Shown here in pieces: positions 1 through 7,786 of a DNA stretch of 31,554 bases; positions within the stretch are counted from its first letter, which is position 1; every line of letters begins with the position of its first letter. The notes beneath the pieces are model-generated. The model had not been told where the DNA came from and made no database searches. It worked only from the letters and a program-made list of their open reading frames with translations. The position numbers were made by a program, and so were the translations under genes. This DNA comes from JBFWYO01 sp050186335 (GTDB lineage Bacteria; Pseudomonadota; Alphaproteobacteria; Bin65): the NCBI GenBank assembly GCA_050186335.1, contig JBFWYO010000060.1, positions 1 to 31,554 on the forward strand, in the 5' to 3' direction.

Positions 1-1
1 G

Positions 2-481
2 ATCGCCGCCACGCGCAGCAATTTGACCAGCCAGGCGCGCATCCATTCGGCCGCGCTGGACATCATCAACGCGCGCAGCTTCGAACAGTTCGTTGAAACC
101 ATCACGACCGACCTGGCGGTGAGACTGGACGTCGACGTGGTGCGGCTGTGCATCGAGAACACCGAGCGCGTGGCGTCGCCCAAGAAGGGCTTGCGGCTGC
201 TTTCGCCCGGCACGGTCGACGGCTTGCTCGGCCAGGGCCGCGACACCCTGTTGCGGCCGTTCGTTGGCGCGGAGCCGCAGATTTACGGCAGCGCCGCGTC
301 GTTGGTTAAGTCCGACGTACTGCTCCGCGTGGCGATCGCAACGCAGGGGCCGCGCGGCCTGCTCGCCATCGGCTCGCGCGAGGCAGGGCACTTCAAGCCT
401 AACCAGGGCACCGATCTGTTGACCTTCATGGCCCGGGTGATCGAGGGCACCGCGCGCGCATGGCTGGATCTGCCGGAGTGA
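2..481 (+). CDS. DUF484 family protein, C-terminal part (cut by window edge)
   Basis: The reading frame is open from the first bases of the window, so the N-terminus lies outside it and the visible TTG at 23 need not be the start. The remaining ~160 residues read like the GAF-like part of DUF484 proteins: a helix with HSAALDIINARSFEQFVETI, then LDVDVVRLCIE, a surface loop, and RGLLAIGSREAGHF near the end. DUF484 proteins have no established biochemical function. In proteobacteria the gene commonly lies directly before xerC, as here, where its last 22 bases overlap the start of xerC, so the two are very likely co-transcribed. Family assignment is from sequence feel and context. Confidence 0.82.
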   Translation: MAATRSNLTSQARIHSAALDIINARSFEQFVETITTDLAVRLDVDVVRLCIENTERVASPKKGLRLLSPGTVDGLLGQGRDTLLRPFVGAEPQIYGSAASLVKSDVLLRVAIATQGPRGLLAIGSREAGHFKPNQGTDLLTFMARVIEGTARAWLDLPE

Positions 482-1419
482 ATTTTTTTCCGCTGGCGCG
501 GCCCGATGTGGCCGACGCGGCGTCGGACTTCCTGTCGCGGCTGAGGCACGAACGCCGCGCCTCGCCCAAGACCATCGAGGCCTACCGGCGCGATCTTTCG
601 GCGTTCTTCGAGTTCATGAAAGAGCATTTGGGCGGCGAGCCGGATTTGCCGGCGCTGGCAGATCTCCGCGCGGGGGATTTGCGCGCATGGTTGGGCTGGC
701 GCGCAAATATCGAGAACGACTATGCCCGGACTTCGACCGCGCGCGCGCTTTCGGCGGTACGCGGATTGTTTCGCCATCTCGACCGCCGCAAGGGCATTCA
801 CAACGCGGCGATCGCGCATATCCGCGCACCGAAGCTGCCGCGCTCGATACCCAAACCGCTGTCCGAACGCGAGACGCGCGATTTGCTCAAGGAAACGGCT
901 GCACACGACCACCGGCCTTGGATCAACAAACGCGATACCGCGATCCTGATGCTGTTGTACGGGTGCGGCCTGCGCATAGCGGAGGCGCTTTCGCTCAACC
1001 GCCGGCAGGCGCCCTCGGGCGATTCGATGACGATCATCGGCAAGGGCAACAAGCAGCGCCTGGTGCCGCTGCTGCCTGCCGTTGTCGCTGCGGTGAACGA
1101 CTATCTCGCCGCATGCCCGCATACGCTGCGTCCCACCGACCCCTTGTTCGTCGGCGTGCGCGGCGACCGCCTGAATGCGCGCATCGTGCAAGGCCTCATC
1201 CAGCAGTTGCGCGGGCTGTTGGGCTTGCCCGAAGCCGCGACTCCGCACGCGCTGCGCCACAGTTTCGCGACGCATTTATTGGCCGGCGGCGGCGATCTGC
1301 GCACCATCCAGGAACTGCTGGGCCACGCTTCGCTGAGCACGACGCAACGCTACACCGGCATCGATGCGAAACGCCTGCTGGACGTTTACGACCAGGCGCA
1401 TCCGCGCGCGAAGGGCTGA
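460..1419 (+). CDS. xerC: Tyrosine recombinase XerC
   Basis: Site-specific tyrosine recombinase that, with XerD at the septum, resolves chromosome dimers at dif. The 319-aa length is normal. The N-terminal SAM-like core-binding domain spans about residues 20-110 (SPKTIEAYRRDLSAFFEF). The catalytic domain spans about 130-315 and carries the full active-site set: R172 (GCGLRIAEAL), K195 (GKGNKQRLVPL), H263 and R266 (HALRHSFATHLL), H289 (LLGHASLSTTQRY) and nucleophile Y298. Spacing of the last four residues equals that of E. coli XerD. The start at 460 overlaps the DUF484 gene; a downstream start is possible because the first ~10 residues are not conserved in the family. XerC is preferred to XerD because of the DUF484 neighbour; the sequence alone does not prove it. 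Confidence 0.93.
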   Translation: MAGSAGVNFFPLARPDVADAASDFLSRLRHERRASPKTIEAYRRDLSAFFEFMKEHLGGEPDLPALADLRAGDLRAWLGWRANIENDYARTSTARALSAVRGLFRHLDRRKGIHNAAIAHIRAPKLPRSIPKPLSERETRDLLKETAAHDHRPWINKRDTAILMLLYGCGLRIAEALSLNRRQAPSGDSMTIIGKGNKQRLVPLLPAVVAAVNDYLAACPHTLRPTDPLFVGVRGDRLNARIVQGLIQQLRGLLGLPEAATPHALRHSFATHLLAGGGDLRTIQELLGHASLSTTQRYTGIDAKRLLDVYDQAHPRAKG

Positions 1420-1423
1420 CGCG

Positions 1424-2215
1424 ATGGCTGCGAGAACGACGCCGGCCCTGCCGCTAAGTCATCGAGCCGACGCTGCACAGTGTAAAATTTGCGGACAATC
1501 GACGCGCCTGATCGGGGTCGTTGATTTTAACAAGAACTGCATGGAACGACGCGGCGTTCGACTGACGCCGGCTGGTGCGCCGATCTATTACGCGCGATGC
1601 CAACATTGCGGGCTGATGTTTACCGACGCGTTCGATGCATGGACGGTCGACGATTTTCGCGTACATATCTATAACGACAGCTATCAAAGATTTGACCCGG
1701 ATTACTCCGCCTCCAGACCGCAAGCGAATGCCAAATGGATCGCCCGCACGCTTGGTACCCGCGGCAAGGCGTTGCGACTGCTGGATTGGGGCGCAGGCAG
1801 CCACGAGTTGGAAATTGCCCTCAGGCAGCATGGCTTCGGCGATGTGACCGCCTACGATTTGATCGTGCCCGGCCTCGATCGGCGGCCATCGGGGCTGTTC
1901 GATATTGTCAGCAGCTTCGAGACCCTGGAGCATGTGCCGCGGCCAATTGAGGCGATCGAAGCCATCGCTGCCCTGTTGAAGCCAAATGCGGCGATCCTCT
2001 ATTCGACGCTTCTGCAGCCGACAAACATCGAGCAACTAGGCACAAATTGGTGGTATTGCGCTCCGCGGAACGGCCACATCTCGCTGTTCACCAAGAAATC
2101 GCTGGCCATCCTATGGTCCCGCGTCGGTCTTTCCAGCTATCACTTTGGACCGTCGTACCATCTCGCGGTTCGCGGCAAGCCGGGCTGGCTCAAGTTGGCG
2201 GTCAAAGCGCGTTAA
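1424..2215 (+). CDS. Class I SAM-dependent methyltransferase with N-terminal zinc ribbon
   Basis: The 263-aa protein starts at the ATG 4 nt after the xerC stop; the frame is open further upstream, but inside xerC. Two CxxC pairs (C20/C23 and C59/C62) make a probable zinc ribbon. The methyltransferase fold follows, with motif I LLDWGAGSHELE (about 119-130), an acidic strand end VTAYD (141-145) and the SSFETLEHVPRP segment (163-174) typical of Methyltransf_11/23 domains. Motif I is GAGS rather than GxGxG. The combination resembles methyltransferases acting on sugars, lipids or small molecules, but the substrate cannot be told from sequence. Base composition looks less GC-rich than in xerC, hinting that it joined this operon later. 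It ends convergently with the thioesterase gene, 23 nt away. Confidence 0.85.
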   Translation: MAARTTPALPLSHRADAAQCKICGQSTRLIGVVDFNKNCMERRGVRLTPAGAPIYYARCQHCGLMFTDAFDAWTVDDFRVHIYNDSYQRFDPDYSASRPQANAKWIARTLGTRGKALRLLDWGAGSHELEIALRQHGFGDVTAYDLIVPGLDRRPSGLFDIVSSFETLEHVPRPIEAIEAIAALLKPNAAILYSTLLQPTNIEQLGTNWWYCAPRNGHISLFTKKSLAILWSRVGLSSYHFGPSYHLAVRGKPGWLKLAVKAR

Positions 2216-2238
2216 AGTGATTTAATACCGAGCTGCGA

Positions 2239-2658
2239 TCAGGAACGCTTCGCCTTCTCCGCCACGCGTGCGTTGAATTTTTCCCATAGGACGACGGAGC
2301 GGCCGTGCTTGCCGCGGCCGATCAGGTCCCGCTCATCGTGCGCGACGACCTCGAACGACAGTTTGCGTCCGTCGATCGCGGCCAGTGTCGCATCGACCGT
2401 AACCTTATGGCCGGGCGGGGTCGCCGCTTCGTGGCTGACGTCGATCGAAATGCCCAGGCTGCCTTCGCCCGGATCGAGATGCGGGCGCAGCAATTCCACG
2501 CACGCCCATTCCATCAGGCCGACCATAAAGCCGGTCGCCAGCACATCGGGCATCGAGCGAAAAATATCCGACTCGGGATAGAGATGCGGGACGGTCTTGG
2601 TCGGCGGGACGACGAATGTATGCCGGTACGTCAAACCGGGTTTGAGCGACGATTTCAT
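2239..2658 (-). CDS. FlK-like hot-dog thioesterase
   Basis: A 139-aa single hot-dog domain, the size of fluoroacetyl-CoA thioesterase FlK. Residues known to matter in FlK appear at the same numbers: T42 (LATGFMVGLMEW), E50 in the same helix, G69, H76 (SIDVSHEAATPPG) and R120. The N-terminus (MKSSLKPGLTYRHTFVVPP, then PDVLATG) also reads like this family, while the lid position equivalent to FlK Phe36 is Met. Known for the family: hydrolysis of short acyl-CoA thioesters, in FlK fluoroacetyl-CoA. Inferred: an acyl-CoA clearing enzyme of unknown specificity. Its ATG overlaps the stop of the FkbM gene by 4 nt (ATGA), so it is translationally coupled. It is the last gene of the minus-strand string that starts with the TCA genes. 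Confidence 0.88.
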   Translation of the reverse strand: MKSSLKPGLTYRHTFVVPPTKTVPHLYPESDIFRSMPDVLATGFMVGLMEWACVELLRPHLDPGEGSLGISIDVSHEAATPPGHKVTVDATLAAIDGRKLSFEVVAHDERDLIGRGKHGRSVVLWEKFNARVAEKAKRS

Positions 2659-3347
2659 GGCGGGCCTCGTAATGCCTCCGTACGCAGGAAAATGCCGTCA
2701 AATTGCAGCATGCGGTTGAGGTGGCGGTCGAAATAGCCCGGAATGACCATCGCGAGATGCAGCCCGGCGGCATCGAGGCGATCCACCAGCGCGCGCCAGT
2801 CGGCTTCGCCTTCGTAGAGCGGCACCAGAGAAAGCTCGAGCTGCGCGCCTTCGAGGCGGGTGAGCGATTGCGCGGCGCCGTCGAGCACGGCCTGCTCGAA
2901 ACCCTGGGTATCGATCTTGAGAAACACTTTGTCGCCCGCCCGCGCGTAATCCGCGAACACCGAATCGAGCGACACGACATCCACGCTTTCGGTGCCGATG
3001 GTGCGCGAGGTGGGCGAAAACTCCATGGTCTCGGCGCGGAACGGCAATATCGAGCTCATGTCGGATTCGGCCGAAATATTGATCTTCGCCCGGCCCACCG
3101 CGGCGCCGAGCGCGCAGCGCGGCGCGACCGTCCAATCTGGATCGGCGGCGGCGTTGCGCACAAGCGCCGCGTGCGCGGCGGTTTGCGGTTCGAACGAGAC
3201 GATGCGGCCGGTGTAGCCGCTGCCGCGCAGGTAACCGACATACTGGCCGGTATTGGCACCGACATCGAGTACCAGCGTGACGCCGCGATGATCGAGCAGC
3301 GCCGCCAACTGCCGCCAATGATCGGAAAGTTTTTTCGGGCCCGCCAT
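2655..3347 (-). CDS. FkbM family SAM-dependent methyltransferase
   Basis: A 230-aa protein. The chosen ATG follows a GGGA ribosome-binding site and lies 4 nt after the MFS stop; the frame is open upstream but inside the MFS gene. SAM motif I is VLDVGANTGQY (about 26-36), followed by a strand ending in FEP (52-54). The FkbM signature FLKIDTQGFE is at about 142-151. FkbM-type enzymes methylate hydroxyls on polyketides, sugars or lipids; substrate here is unknown. The gene is locked between an MFS transporter and a thioesterase, overlapping the latter by 4 nt, so the three are probably made together. No feature ties it to polysaccharide or polyketide synthesis in this window. Confidence 0.9.
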   Translation of the reverse strand: MAGPKKLSDHWRQLAALLDHRGVTLVLDVGANTGQYVGYLRGSGYTGRIVSFEPQTAAHAALVRNAAADPDWTVAPRCALGAAVGRAKINISAESDMSSILPFRAETMEFSPTSRTIGTESVDVVSLDSVFADYARAGDKVFLKIDTQGFEQAVLDGAAQSLTRLEGAQLELSLVPLYEGEADWRALVDRLDAAGLHLAMVIPGYFDRHLNRMLQFDGIFLRTEALRGPP

Positions 3348-3351
3348 GGCG

Positions 3352-4548
3352 CTATTCCCTTCTGCCCAGCCACCACAACGCCGCCGGGCCGAACGCGCAG
3401 CCGATGCCGAGCGTCGCGAAGGCCAGGCCCCAGCCCAGAATGGTCGAGCCGGCGAGGTCGAGCACGATACCGAGCGCGACCGATCCCAGAAAGCCGAAGC
3501 CGAAGCCGACCGTGGAATGCACTGCCATCGCGGCACCGCGAATCTCGGGCCGGATCGCCAAGACCGCGCCCGCGGTCAACGAGGCGGAATCGCCGGTCAC
3601 GAACATTGCCCAGACCAGGCATAGCAGCGTCACCGCCCAGAACGGCAGGGCGGCCAGGAAGCCGATCGTGCAGGCGATCGCCGCCGAAGTCAGCATGATG
3701 TACGTCAGCACGCGCCGGCGGCCATAGCGCATCGCGAGTTCATTGCCGCCGATGCTGCACGGCAGACCGATCAGGTTGACCAGTGCGGCGACAGTCGCCG
3801 CGGTCAGCCACGGCGATTGCTCTGGATGCAGGCTCTGCGCGAACACCAGAAACGCCACCAGCCACGCGCGCAGGCCGAACAGTTCCCACATGTGTGCGGC
3901 GTATCCGAACACGTAGGCCATGGTCGGCCTATCGCGCAGCACGGGGCGGAAATCCAGCAGCCGGTGCGCAGCCGGCGCGGCGGGCTTCGGCGATGTGGGC
4001 ACCAGCGCCGCCGCCATCGCCGCGGACGCGAAGCCGACCGCACCGGTTGTGGCGAACGCCCAGGCAAAGCCCCACACCCGGCCGACTTCGCCGGCGATGA
4101 AATACGACAGTGCGGAGCCGAGGCTGAACGTGGCGGTGTAGAACGCGATGTAGCGGGATTGGCGCGGGCCGGTCACGTTGTCGCTGAGGATTTTCAGCCC
4201 CGGCATGTAGGCGCCGGCGAGCGCAGCACCGGCCAGCGCCTGAAAAACCAGCGCGCTCCAGAACCCGGTTGCGAACAGCGCGAAGCCGATCTGCGCGAGC
4301 GCCGCGACCACGATCGACCAGACGTAGATTTTTTTCGGATCGACGCGATCGGTGAGACTCACCAGCACCGGCACGCAGGCCATGTAGCCGCCGAAATAGA
4401 TGCCGGCGATCAGGCCGGCCTGGGTGTTGGACAGGCGCCATGCCGCGATGAAATCCGGCACCAGCGCCGGAAATGCGGCGAAGCCCAGCATGCCGAGCGC
4501 CTCGGTCGCGCAAAGTGCTGCGACGATGCGGCCGGGCGCGAGGCTCAT
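3352..4548 (-). CDS. Major facilitator superfamily transporter
   Basis: A 398-aa integral membrane protein with about twelve hydrophobic segments in two blocks of six, split by a hydrophilic loop near residue 200 (PTSPKPAAPAAHRLLDFRP). The MFS loop 2-3 motif is present in weakened form as LTDRVDPKK, with a second copy NELAMRYGRRR in the other half. Start chosen at the ATG that overlaps the stop of the upstream gene as ATGA; a start 16 codons earlier is possible but would extend deep into that gene. Substrate and direction cannot be read from sequence. Tight packing with an FkbM methyltransferase and a thioesterase suggests export or import of a small acid or modified metabolite, an inference only. 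Confidence 0.9.
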   Translation of the reverse strand: MSLAPGRIVAALCATEALGMLGFAAFPALVPDFIAAWRLSNTQAGLIAGIYFGGYMACVPVLVSLTDRVDPKKIYVWSIVVAALAQIGFALFATGFWSALVFQALAGAALAGAYMPGLKILSDNVTGPRQSRYIAFYTATFSLGSALSYFIAGEVGRVWGFAWAFATTGAVGFASAAMAAALVPTSPKPAAPAAHRLLDFRPVLRDRPTMAYVFGYAAHMWELFGLRAWLVAFLVFAQSLHPEQSPWLTAATVAALVNLIGLPCSIGGNELAMRYGRRRVLTYIMLTSAAIACTIGFLAALPFWAVTLLCLVWAMFVTGDSASLTAGAVLAIRPEIRGAAMAVHSTVGFGFGFLGSVALGIVLDLAGSTILGWGLAFATLGIGCAFGPAALWWLGRRE

Positions 4549-5003
4549 GCGACCCGCCGTCGCGGTCGATGCCAGAACCAGACTGCGATCAACCACGCCA
4601 CCGGCACGGCGATCCAGAGATGTCGGACCATGGGCAGATATACCGTCTCGCCAAAAAACGAATTCTCGTCCGGGCCGATGACGTAGCGATGATTTTCATC
4701 CGTGCCGGCGACAGAGCGCGTGGCAAAACCCGGAGACGGCTTGACGATCACCGCCGTGGTCGGGTCATCATTGTAAACGAGTTGCACCGTGAAGAGCCGC
4801 AACACGATCATCGCGACGACAAACGACGCGAAGACGCCGTGGGCCGAGCATCGCTGCCCGATCGAACCGAGCCATACGAGCGCGCCGCAAATGGCGGCGA
4901 ACGCGCCATAGGCCGCGAACGGCGACAGGTAAAAAACGGCGGCGACCGCCAACAGCAGCAGGCCGGCAACGACGACGAGAACTGGCCACACGGCGGAACG
5001 CAA
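4545..5003 (-). CDS. Hypothetical four-helix membrane protein
   Basis: No family recognised. From the TTG at 5003 the protein has 152 aa, with three closely spaced hydrophobic segments near residues 5-25, 30-48 and 55-75, a polar segment of about 50 residues (NDDPTTAVIVKPSP to DENSFFGETVYLP), then a fourth hydrophobic segment (HLWIAVPVAWLIAVWFW) and a basic tail. The start was chosen because a GGGGAG ribosome-binding site lies 6 nt before this TTG; another TTG at 5027 and a GTG at 4991 are alternatives. It follows lpd by 44 nt and overlaps the MFS start by 4 nt, so it is probably co-expressed with the transporter. The polar segment may face the periplasm. Confidence 0.7.
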   Translation of the reverse strand: MRSAVWPVLVVVAGLLLLAVAAVFYLSPFAAYGAFAAICGALVWLGSIGQRCSAHGVFASFVVAMIVLRLFTVQLVYNDDPTTAVIVKPSPGFATRSVAGTDENHRYVIGPDENSFFGETVYLPMVRHLWIAVPVAWLIAVWFWHRPRRRVA

Positions 5004-5047
5004 TTGCGGCTCCCCTCGGCCCCGCAAACACCTGGGCCGAACCGGAA

Positions 5048-6442
5048 TCAGATATGCAGGACGTGGCCGCCCACCGCAAGGGCGGCTTCCTTGACCGCTT
5101 CGTTGAGCGTCGGATGCGCGTGGAACGAGCGCGCGAGATCCTCGGCCGAGCCGCCGAATTCCATGACGTTGACCACTTCGTGGATCAGGTTACCGGCTTC
5201 CGGCCCGATGATGTGGCAGCCCAAAATGCGGTCGGTTTTCGCATCGGCCAAGAGCTTGACGAACCCGTCGGTGTCGCCGTTGCATTTGGCGCGGCCGTTG
5301 GCCATGAACGGGAACTTGCCGCTTTTGTAGGCTACTCCCGCCGCCTTAAGCTGTTCCTCGGTCTTGCCGACCGACGCCACTTCCGGCCAAGTATAGACGA
5401 CGCCCGGCACGGTTTCGTAGTTGACGTGTCCGGCCTGTCCGGCCAGCAGCTCGGCCAGCGCCACGCCCTCGTCCATCGCCTTGTGCGCGAGCATCGGGCC
5501 GACGGTCACGTCACCGATCGCGTAAATATTCGGAACGTTGGTCTGGTACTTCGCGTCGACGACGACGAAACCGCGCTGATCCAAAGCGACGCCAATTTTT
5601 TCAAGCCCGAGGCCGGCGGTATAGGGACGGCGGCCGATCGAGACCAGGACCACGTCGGCGGAAATTTCTTCGGCAGCGCCGCCCTTGGCGGGTTCGACCG
5701 TGAGCGCGACGCCGGTCTTGGATTTCTTCGCCGCTGTGACTTTCATGCCGAGTTTGAAGCTCATCCCCTGCTTGGTGAGGATGCGCTGCAATTGATTGGC
5801 AATCTCCAGATCCATGCCGGGCGTAACGCGGTCGAGGTATTCGACCACGGTGATCTTGGCGCCCAGACGCGACCAGACCGAGCCCATCTCCAACCCGATA
5901 TACCCGGCGCCGACCACGATCATGGTTTTCGGCACCGTGGGCAGCATCAGCGCACCGGTGGACGAGACGATCTGCTTTTCGTCGACTTCAACACCGGCCA
6001 ACGGCGTTACGTCCGAACCGGTCGCGATCACGATCGCCTTGGCGGCGAACTTGTCCTTGCCGTCGACCGTGACTTCGTTGGCGGCGCTGAGCGAACCGGC
6101 GCCTTTCAGATAGGTAATCCCGTGCTTCTTGAAAAGCCCTTCGATACCCTTGGTCATCGTACCGACGACCTTGTCCTTGCGCGCCATCATGGCGGCGAGG
6201 TCGATCTCGGCACCGGCGATCTTGATGCCGTGCGCGGCAAAGCCATGCGTGGCTTCAGCATACAAATGCGAGGATTGCAGCAACGCCTTCGACGGAATGC
6301 AGCCCACGTTCAAACAGGTGCCGCCGAGGGCGCCGCGCTTTTCCACGCAGGCGACCTTCATGCCGAGTTGCGCCGCGCGGATCGCGCACACATACCCGCC
6401 TGGCCCGCCGCCGATGACGATGAGATCGAAGGAATCTGCCAT
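5048..6442 (-). CDS. lpdA: Dihydrolipoyl dehydrogenase (E3)
   Basis: The E3 flavoprotein reoxidises the dihydrolipoyl groups of the 2-oxoglutarate dehydrogenase complex, passing electrons through FAD to NAD. The 464-aa length is standard. Seen: FAD-binding GGGPGGY (11-17); the redox disulfide in GGTCLNVGCIPSK, C43 and C48; a second Rossmann motif (VVGAGYIGLEMG) for NAD; the FAD-contacting YAIGDV segment; and the catalytic base pair H443/E448 in HAHPTLNEA. It lies 57 nt downstream of sucB as the last enzyme gene of the TCA string, so it is the dedicated E3 of this complex, though E3 proteins are usually shared with pyruvate dehydrogenase if no second copy exists. Confidence 0.97.
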   Translation of the reverse strand: MADSFDLIVIGGGPGGYVCAIRAAQLGMKVACVEKRGALGGTCLNVGCIPSKALLQSSHLYAEATHGFAAHGIKIAGAEIDLAAMMARKDKVVGTMTKGIEGLFKKHGITYLKGAGSLSAANEVTVDGKDKFAAKAIVIATGSDVTPLAGVEVDEKQIVSSTGALMLPTVPKTMIVVGAGYIGLEMGSVWSRLGAKITVVEYLDRVTPGMDLEIANQLQRILTKQGMSFKLGMKVTAAKKSKTGVALTVEPAKGGAAEEISADVVLVSIGRRPYTAGLGLEKIGVALDQRGFVVVDAKYQTNVPNIYAIGDVTVGPMLAHKAMDEGVALAELLAGQAGHVNYETVPGVVYTWPEVASVGKTEEQLKAAGVAYKSGKFPFMANGRAKCNGDTDGFVKLLADAKTDRILGCHIIGPEAGNLIHEVVNVMEFGGSAEDLARSFHAHPTLNEAVKEAALAVGGHVLHI

Positions 6443-6499
6443 GGTCGTTGTCCTGTTGGGCTCGTTCGGTGATGCGATTGGCGAGCCGTATCGGCGCGC

Positions 6500-7723
6500 T
6501 TACATGTCCACCAGCATGCGCGTCGGATCTTCGAGGCACTCCTTGACGCGCACCAGGAACGTCACTGCCTCCCGGCCGTCGACGATGCGGTGATCGTAGG
6601 ACAGCGCCAGATACATCATCGGCCGGATTTCGATCTTGTCGCCGACCGCGACCGGGCGATTCTGCGTCTTGTGCATGCCCAAAATGCCCGACTGGGGCGG
6701 ATTCAAGATCGGCGTCGACATCAGCGAGCCGTACACGCCGCCGTTGGAAATCGTAAATGTCCCGCCGGTCAGGTCATCCATCGTCAGCTTGCCGTCGCGC
6801 GCCTTCTTGCCCAGTTCGCCGATTTTCTTTTCGATGTCGGCGAAGCCCATACGGTCGGCATCGCGCACCACCGGCACCACGAGCCCCTGCTCGGTGCCGA
6901 CCGCGACGCCGATATCGTAGAAATTATGATAAACCAGATCGTCGCCGTCGATCCGAGCATTGACCGCCGGAATTTCCTTCAGCGCGACGATGCAGGCCTT
7001 GACGAAGAACGACATGAAGCCCAGGCGCACGCCGTGCTTCTTCTCGTAGGTATCCTTGAACTGCGCGCGCAGCGCCAGGATCGCCGTCATGTCGACCTCG
7101 TTGAAGGTCGTCAGCATGGCGGCATTGTTCTGTGCTTCCTTCAGACGCTCGGCGATGCGCTTGCGCAGGCGCGACATGCGGACGCGCTGCTCGGGTGCGC
7201 CCGAGCGCGGCGACGGCGTCGATTTTGCGGGCGCAGGTGCGGCGGGCGCCGCCGGCTTTTCCAGGTGCGCGATGACGTCCCCCTTGGTCAGGCGGCCATC
7301 CTTGCCGGTCGCAGCAACGGCGGCCGGATCGAGCCGGGTTTCGGCGACCATCTTGCGCACGGCCGGCGACAACGGCGCCGCAGCAGCAGGAGCCGAAGCG
7401 CTTGGCGCCGGAGCAGGCGTCGGGGCTGGCTTTTCAGCAGATTTCTCCGTGGCCTTGGCGGCCGGCTTGGCCGGCGCTTTGGCGCCCACGGCACCTTCCG
7501 TAATTACGCCAAGTACGGCGCCGACGGCGACTTCGCTACCCTCAGGTGTCTTGATTTCCGACAGCACGCCGGCAACCGGCGCGTTGACCTCGACCGTCAC
7601 CTTGTCGGTTTCCAGCTCGACCAACGGTTCGTCCTGCGCGACCGCGTCGCCGGCCTGCTTGAACCATTTGGCGACCGTGGCTTCGGTGACCGATTCGCCG
7701 AGGGTGGGAACTTTGATGTCCAT
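6500..7723 (-). CDS. sucB: Dihydrolipoyllysine succinyltransferase, E2 of 2-oxoglutarate dehydrogenase
   Basis: Core E2 that transfers the succinyl group from lipoyl to CoA. The 407 aa hold a single lipoyl domain (1-77) with lipoyl lysine K41 in ELETDKVTVEV, an Ala/Pro/Lys-rich linker (80-117), the E1/E3-binding domain (about 118-155, LSPAVRKMVAE then GRLTKGDVI), a second linker, and the acyltransferase domain (about 178-407) ending in SYDHRIVDGREAV with catalytic H378 and D382. One lipoyl domain and the KVPTLGESV start are typical for succinyl rather than acetyl transferases. It lies 63 nt after sucA and 57 nt before lpd. Confidence 0.97.
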   Translation of the reverse strand: MDIKVPTLGESVTEATVAKWFKQAGDAVAQDEPLVELETDKVTVEVNAPVAGVLSEIKTPEGSEVAVGAVLGVITEGAVGAKAPAKPAAKATEKSAEKPAPTPAPAPSASAPAAAAPLSPAVRKMVAETRLDPAAVAATGKDGRLTKGDVIAHLEKPAAPAAPAPAKSTPSPRSGAPEQRVRMSRLRKRIAERLKEAQNNAAMLTTFNEVDMTAILALRAQFKDTYEKKHGVRLGFMSFFVKACIVALKEIPAVNARIDGDDLVYHNFYDIGVAVGTEQGLVVPVVRDADRMGFADIEKKIGELGKKARDGKLTMDDLTGGTFTISNGGVYGSLMSTPILNPPQSGILGMHKTQNRPVAVGDKIEIRPMMYLALSYDHRIVDGREAVTFLVRVKECLEDPTRMLVDM

Positions 7724-7786
7724 GATCGTCCCGTTCCTTGAGGGCGCCCCGGATAGACCGAGCGGGCGCCGCGGAAATTATAGTCG

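Noticed and set aside
5054..6472. 472-codon plus-strand open frame opposite lpd
   Set aside because: Shadow of lpd; composition of a mirrored frame, no motif.
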